Made by a program: the position numbers and the translations under genes
Assembly (NCBI GenBank): GCA_945787595.1
Contig: CALZJV010000369.1
Span: forward strand, 1-6,313
Direction: 5' to 3'
Source of the DNA: an uncultured Desulfobacterales bacterium
GTDB taxonomy: Bacteria; Desulfobacterota; Desulfobacteria; Desulfobacterales; JAFDCJ01
DNA: 6,313 bases
Notes under the pieces: generated by a model
Seen by the model: the letters and a program-made list of their open reading frames with translations, nothing else
What the model was told of the DNA's origin: nothing
Database searches by the model: none
Shown here: piece after piece, positions 4,205-6,313 of the stretch
Layout of the letters: the number at the start of each line of letters is the position of its first letter
How positions within the stretch are numbered: the first letter of the stretch is position 1

Positions 4205-5665
4205 ATGGCCCTGATGACACCGGAACAATTTGAAGAGAGTTTAAAAGAGTTGAAGCCAAGAGTGTTTATGAATGGAAAACTGGTAGATAGTATCCTGGAA
4301 AACAAGAATACACGAACCGTCGTAGAAGCGAATAAAGCCAGTTATGCCTGGGCCCTGGACCCGAAATATAAGGATATTATGTCCTGTTGGTCACCGCTTA
4401 TCGATGACGTCATCAACCGTTATACCCACGTCAGCACCGGCATTGATGATCTGGTTAAAAAGGCCGAAGCCGGCACCTTTACCGCCGAGATGCTGGGAAC
4501 GTGCATCTACCGGTGTGTGGGTTATGATGCTTTTCACTCCCTGGCCGCCACCTGCTGGGAGATGGACCGGGATTTGGGCACGGAATATCATCCCCGTTTC
4601 TTGGAATATCTCAAAATGGTGCAGCGAAAAGATCTATCCGTGGCCGGAGCTCTCACCGAGCCACGGGGCAAGCGCAGCCAGAAGACTTTGGACTGGCCCG
4701 ATCCTTATCTATCCCTGAAACTGGTGGATAAAAACAAAGACGGCATCGTGGTGCGCGGCGCCAAGATTAATATCAGCGGTGCCTTTGCCAGCCACGAGCT
4801 GGTGGTGCTACCACAGGCGGCCCATTTCGAGGGCGAAGAAGATTACGCCATAGCATTCGCCATCCCCACGGATGCAGAAGGTATCACCTATGTGTGCCAG
4901 TATTCGCCTTATTCGGCTGAGAGGGATGCGGCCGATGATCTCGAGGAACTCGGAAACCCTGTCTTTGGTCAAAGAGAGACATCCATGGTCATCTTCAATG
5001 ACGTCTTTGTGCCCTGGCAAAGGGTTTTCCACTGCGGGGAGTATAATTACTCCCTGAAGCTGGTGACGCGCTTTGCCAAAACCCACCGCATGACCTGCGG
5101 CGGCACCTGCAAGGTGGGTTTTATGAATCAGATCATCGGGGCCTCAAAACTGATCCAGGAATACAAGGGACTTGAAAAAGCCGCCCACATCAACGACCAG
5201 TTGATGGAGATGGTGGTATTGCGGGAAACCGGCAGGGCCTGCGGCATGGCCTCTGCCACCAAAGGCGCGGAAGAACCCCCGGGTTCCGGAGTTTTTCTGC
5301 CCGATGAGTTGATGAGCAATGTTTCCAAGCTGAACATCTGCAATGCCTTCTGGAGGGTCATGGCCCTGGCCGGCGACATCGGCGGCGGCCTGATCGTGAC
5401 GATGCCTTCTATGAAGGAGCTGCAAAATCCCGAAGTCAAAGATTACGTCAAGGAATTCTACAGCTTCGGTTCCGATGAGCCGACCGAGAATATTTTGAAG
5501 GCCCATAAACTTTTGCAGCACTGGGCGGCCGGCCAGCATGGCGTGGCCACCTGGCACGGCGCCGGTCCGGTGATGGCCAATAAGATCATGCTGCAACGGG
5601 TCATTGACTATGAGCACGACAAAAATATTGTCAAGCAAACTTTAAATCTGAAAGAAAAAAAGTAA
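4205..5665 (+). CDS. 4-hydroxybutyryl-CoA dehydratase (AbfD)/HpaB-family flavin and Fe-S enzyme, divergent active site
   Basis: At 486 aa it is full length for the family. It has an HpaB-type N-terminal part (about 5-275) and an acyl-CoA dehydrogenase-like C-terminal part (about 278-480), so FAD binding is expected. Clostridium AbfD ligates a [4Fe-4S] cluster with C99, C103, H292 and C299. Here C100 and C104 (CIYRC) and H294 match, and C302 corresponds to C299 but sits one residue further away (HRMTCGGTC). E258 matches E257 and K303 matches K300. Other catalytic positions differ: T190 is S191, Y296 aligns with C298, and E455 aligns with A448. The CxxxC and histidine ligands separate it from HpaB monooxygenases, so an oxygen-independent radical dehydration or isomerisation of an acyl-CoA is likely, but the substrate need not be 4-hydroxybutyryl-CoA. 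Strong AAGGAGGA precedes the ATG, and a sigma-54 promoter lies about 235 bp upstream. Confidence 0.88.
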   Translation: MALMTPEQFEESLKELKPRVFMNGKLVDSILENKNTRTVVEANKASYAWALDPKYKDIMSCWSPLIDDVINRYTHVSTGIDDLVKKAEAGTFTAEMLGTCIYRCVGYDAFHSLAATCWEMDRDLGTEYHPRFLEYLKMVQRKDLSVAGALTEPRGKRSQKTLDWPDPYLSLKLVDKNKDGIVVRGAKINISGAFASHELVVLPQAAHFEGEEDYAIAFAIPTDAEGITYVCQYSPYSAERDAADDLEELGNPVFGQRETSMVIFNDVFVPWQRVFHCGEYNYSLKLVTRFAKTHRMTCGGTCKVGFMNQIIGASKLIQEYKGLEKAAHINDQLMEMVVLRETGRACGMASATKGAEEPPGSGVFLPDELMSNVSKLNICNAFWRVMALAGDIGGGLIVTMPSMKELQNPEVKDYVKEFYSFGSDEPTENILKAHKLLQHWAAGQHGVATWHGAGPVMANKIMLQRVIDYEHDKNIVKQTLNLKEKK

Positions 5666-5684
5666 TGTGTGTATTAATTTCCTG

Positions 5685-5828
5685 TCAAAATTTCCGCCCC
5701 CATGGTACGATCTCCGGGAATTTCCTTGCAAAATCCGACGGTTCTTTTGTTAATCCTTTTTTCGAGATCAGGACATGGTATTGAACCAGTGTTTTGAGCC
5801 TGAGTTTCCGAAATTCATTCATGCCCAT
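5685..5828 (-). CDS. Possible small protein of 47 aa, unknown function
   Basis: An open frame runs from an ATG at 5828 to a TGA at 5685 on the minus strand. The product has a protein-like composition: a basic N-terminal half (MGMNEFRKLRLKTLVQYHVL), then a KKGLTKEPSDFARKF segment and a C-terminal PWGRKF. No membrane segment, cysteine or known motif is visible. AAGGG lies 12 bases before the ATG, rather far for a Shine-Dalgarno, and an in-frame stop shortly upstream rules out a longer form. It sits between two convergent genes, 98 bp beyond the stop of the right-edge activator. It may be a real small gene, a remnant of one, or chance; I do not recognise it. Confidence 0.35.
   Translation of the reverse strand: MGMNEFRKLRLKTLVQYHVLISKKGLTKEPSDFARKFPEIVPWGRKF
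5688..5723. terminator. Weak hairpin downstream of the AbfD-like gene
   Basis: AAATTTCCG (5688-5696) pairs with CGGGAATTT (5715-5723) as 9 base pairs including one G-T wobble, with an 18-base loop. It starts 23 bp after the AbfD-like stop codon, but no T-run follows on either strand, so it is a poor intrinsic terminator. It overlaps the end of the possible small ORF. Confidence 0.25.
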
Positions 5829-5866
5829 AAATTTATTTTTCCCTTTTTAATTCACAGTTGATAACA

Positions 5867-5909
5867 AAACGACTTTCAGGAAAAGTATAAAATGCAAAAC
5901 AAGTCGTTT
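5867..5909 (-). terminator. Possible terminator after the right-edge activator gene
   Basis: AAACGACTT (5867-5875) and AAGTCGTTT (5901-5909) form a perfect 9-bp inverted repeat with a 25-base AT-rich loop, 16 bp beyond the stop of the minus-strand activator. On that strand the hairpin runs into TTTTGTTAT, a short T-rich stretch. The long loop and modest T-run make this tentative; it could instead be an operator. Confidence 0.35.
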
Positions 5910-5925
5910 GCTGATTCGAAAAGCT

Positions 5926-6313
5926 TCATTCACCGAGTAGCTTCTTTTTACGGTACCGAAAGGTGTGGTGGTTGATATTTAAAAGCTTGGCGGCCTTGCT
6001 TTCATTACCTTTGGCAATTTTAAGCGCTTTCTCAATAAAGTGCTTTTCAAAGGATTGAAGCTGCACATCAAGATTAAGACCTTCAGGGGGAAGCGGGGGG
6101 AAGCCGGCCTGATCACTGACAGGAGCCTTATGTTCGTTTTGGGCATCTGAATCTATTCCCAGATCCACAGGTAAAAGCTCAGGCCCCTTTCCGGTCAGAA
6201 CTGCCCTTTCCACAAGATTTTTTAATTCCCTCACATGACCTATCCAGTTATGAGCCAGCAAGACGGTTTCGGCGTCTGAGGAAATCCCGCTAAATTTTTT
6301 GCCGAACTTTTGG
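5926..6313 (-). CDS. Sigma-54-dependent Fis-family activator, C-terminal part (N-terminus outside window)
   Basis: The frame enters from the right edge without a start and ends at a TGA at 5926, giving about 129 residues. The first visible residues, QKFGKKFSGISSDAETVLLA, and then NWIGHVRELKNLVERAVL match the end of the AAA+ domain of NtrC-type activators (sensor II region). A linker of about 50 residues follows, rich in P, E and D, and then a Fis-type HTH near the C-terminus (GNESKAAKLLNINHHTFRYRKKKL). The sensor II motif reads WIGHVREL instead of the usual WPGNVREL. The sensory domain, Walker motifs and GAFTGA are outside the window. It converges on the AbfD-like gene and is a rival candidate to control its sigma-54 promoter. 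The internal TTG at 6261 is not a start, since the domain continues through it. Confidence 0.9.
   Translation of the reverse strand, partial: QKFGKKFSGISSDAETVLLAHNWIGHVRELKNLVERAVLTGKGPELLPVDLGIDSDAQNEHKAPVSDQAGFPPLPPEGLNLDVQLQSFEKHFIEKALKIAKGNESKAAKLLNINHHTFRYRKKKLLGE

Noticed and set aside
5144..5638. 164-aa and 103-aa minus-strand frames opposite the AbfD-like gene
   Set aside because: They are antisense to a well-supported 486-aa protein, and their histidine/glycine-rich sequence is a codon shadow.
4205..5665. 4-hydroxyphenylacetate 3-monooxygenase (HpaB) function
   Set aside because: The Fe-S ligands CxxxC and H294 typical of the dehydratase branch are present, and the setting is anaerobic.

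Overview
The window looks like a piece of a strictly anaerobic, sulfate-reducer-like bacterium (Desulfobacterota, possibly Desulfobacterales). This is an inference from gene content: an iron-sulfur MinD-type ATPase, a NifX/ORP-type metal-cluster protein, a TusA-like protein, a PocR-domain protein, two sigma-54 activators and a 4-hydroxybutyryl-CoA dehydratase-like radical enzyme, with moderate GC and no oxygen-dependent functions.

Layout. On the left (1-2332, minus strand) four genes run in one direction, in transcription order: TusA-like (98 aa, TTG start) > NifX/ORP-family protein (147 aa) > PocR-domain protein (174 aa) > MinD-family ATPase with an inserted two-cluster ferredoxin domain (C-terminus cut by the window edge). 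Divergent from them (2570-3952, plus) is a PAS-AAA+-Fis sigma-54 activator with a cysteine-rich PAS domain. Next, on the plus strand, comes a 486-aa AbfD/HpaB-family protein (4205-5665). At the right edge, on the minus strand, is the C-terminal part of a second sigma-54 activator (5926 to edge), with a possible 47-aa ORF (5685-5828) between the two.

Regulation read from the sequence. Two strong -24/-12 (sigma-54) promoters are visible. One (TGGCATCTAATTTGCT, minus, 2382-2367) faces the TusA-like/NifX/PocR/MinD genes. The other (TGGCATACAATTTGCA, plus, 3957-3972) starts 4 bp after the activator stop codon and faces the AbfD-like gene. Just upstream of the activator start are five TGTTAAA boxes (2511-2557), forming two palindromes. 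They overlap a candidate sigma-70 promoter for the activator itself and lie about 155-200 bp upstream of the divergent sigma-54 start site, as expected for an enhancer that also gives autorepression.

Interpretation. The left half with the activator resembles the anaerobe-specific ORP (orange protein) locus known from Desulfovibrio vulgaris (DVU2103-DVU2109), where the activator OrpR senses redox state through a PAS-bound Fe-S cluster. The less expected parts are the Cys-less TusA-like protein and the PocR protein in the operon, and an AbfD-like enzyme with altered catalytic positions in the slot next to the activator with its own sigma-54 promoter. I infer a redox-controlled regulon linking metal-cluster proteins to a flavin/Fe-S acyl-CoA enzyme. 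Whether the AbfD-like gene answers to this activator or to the one at the right edge cannot be decided from the sequence.
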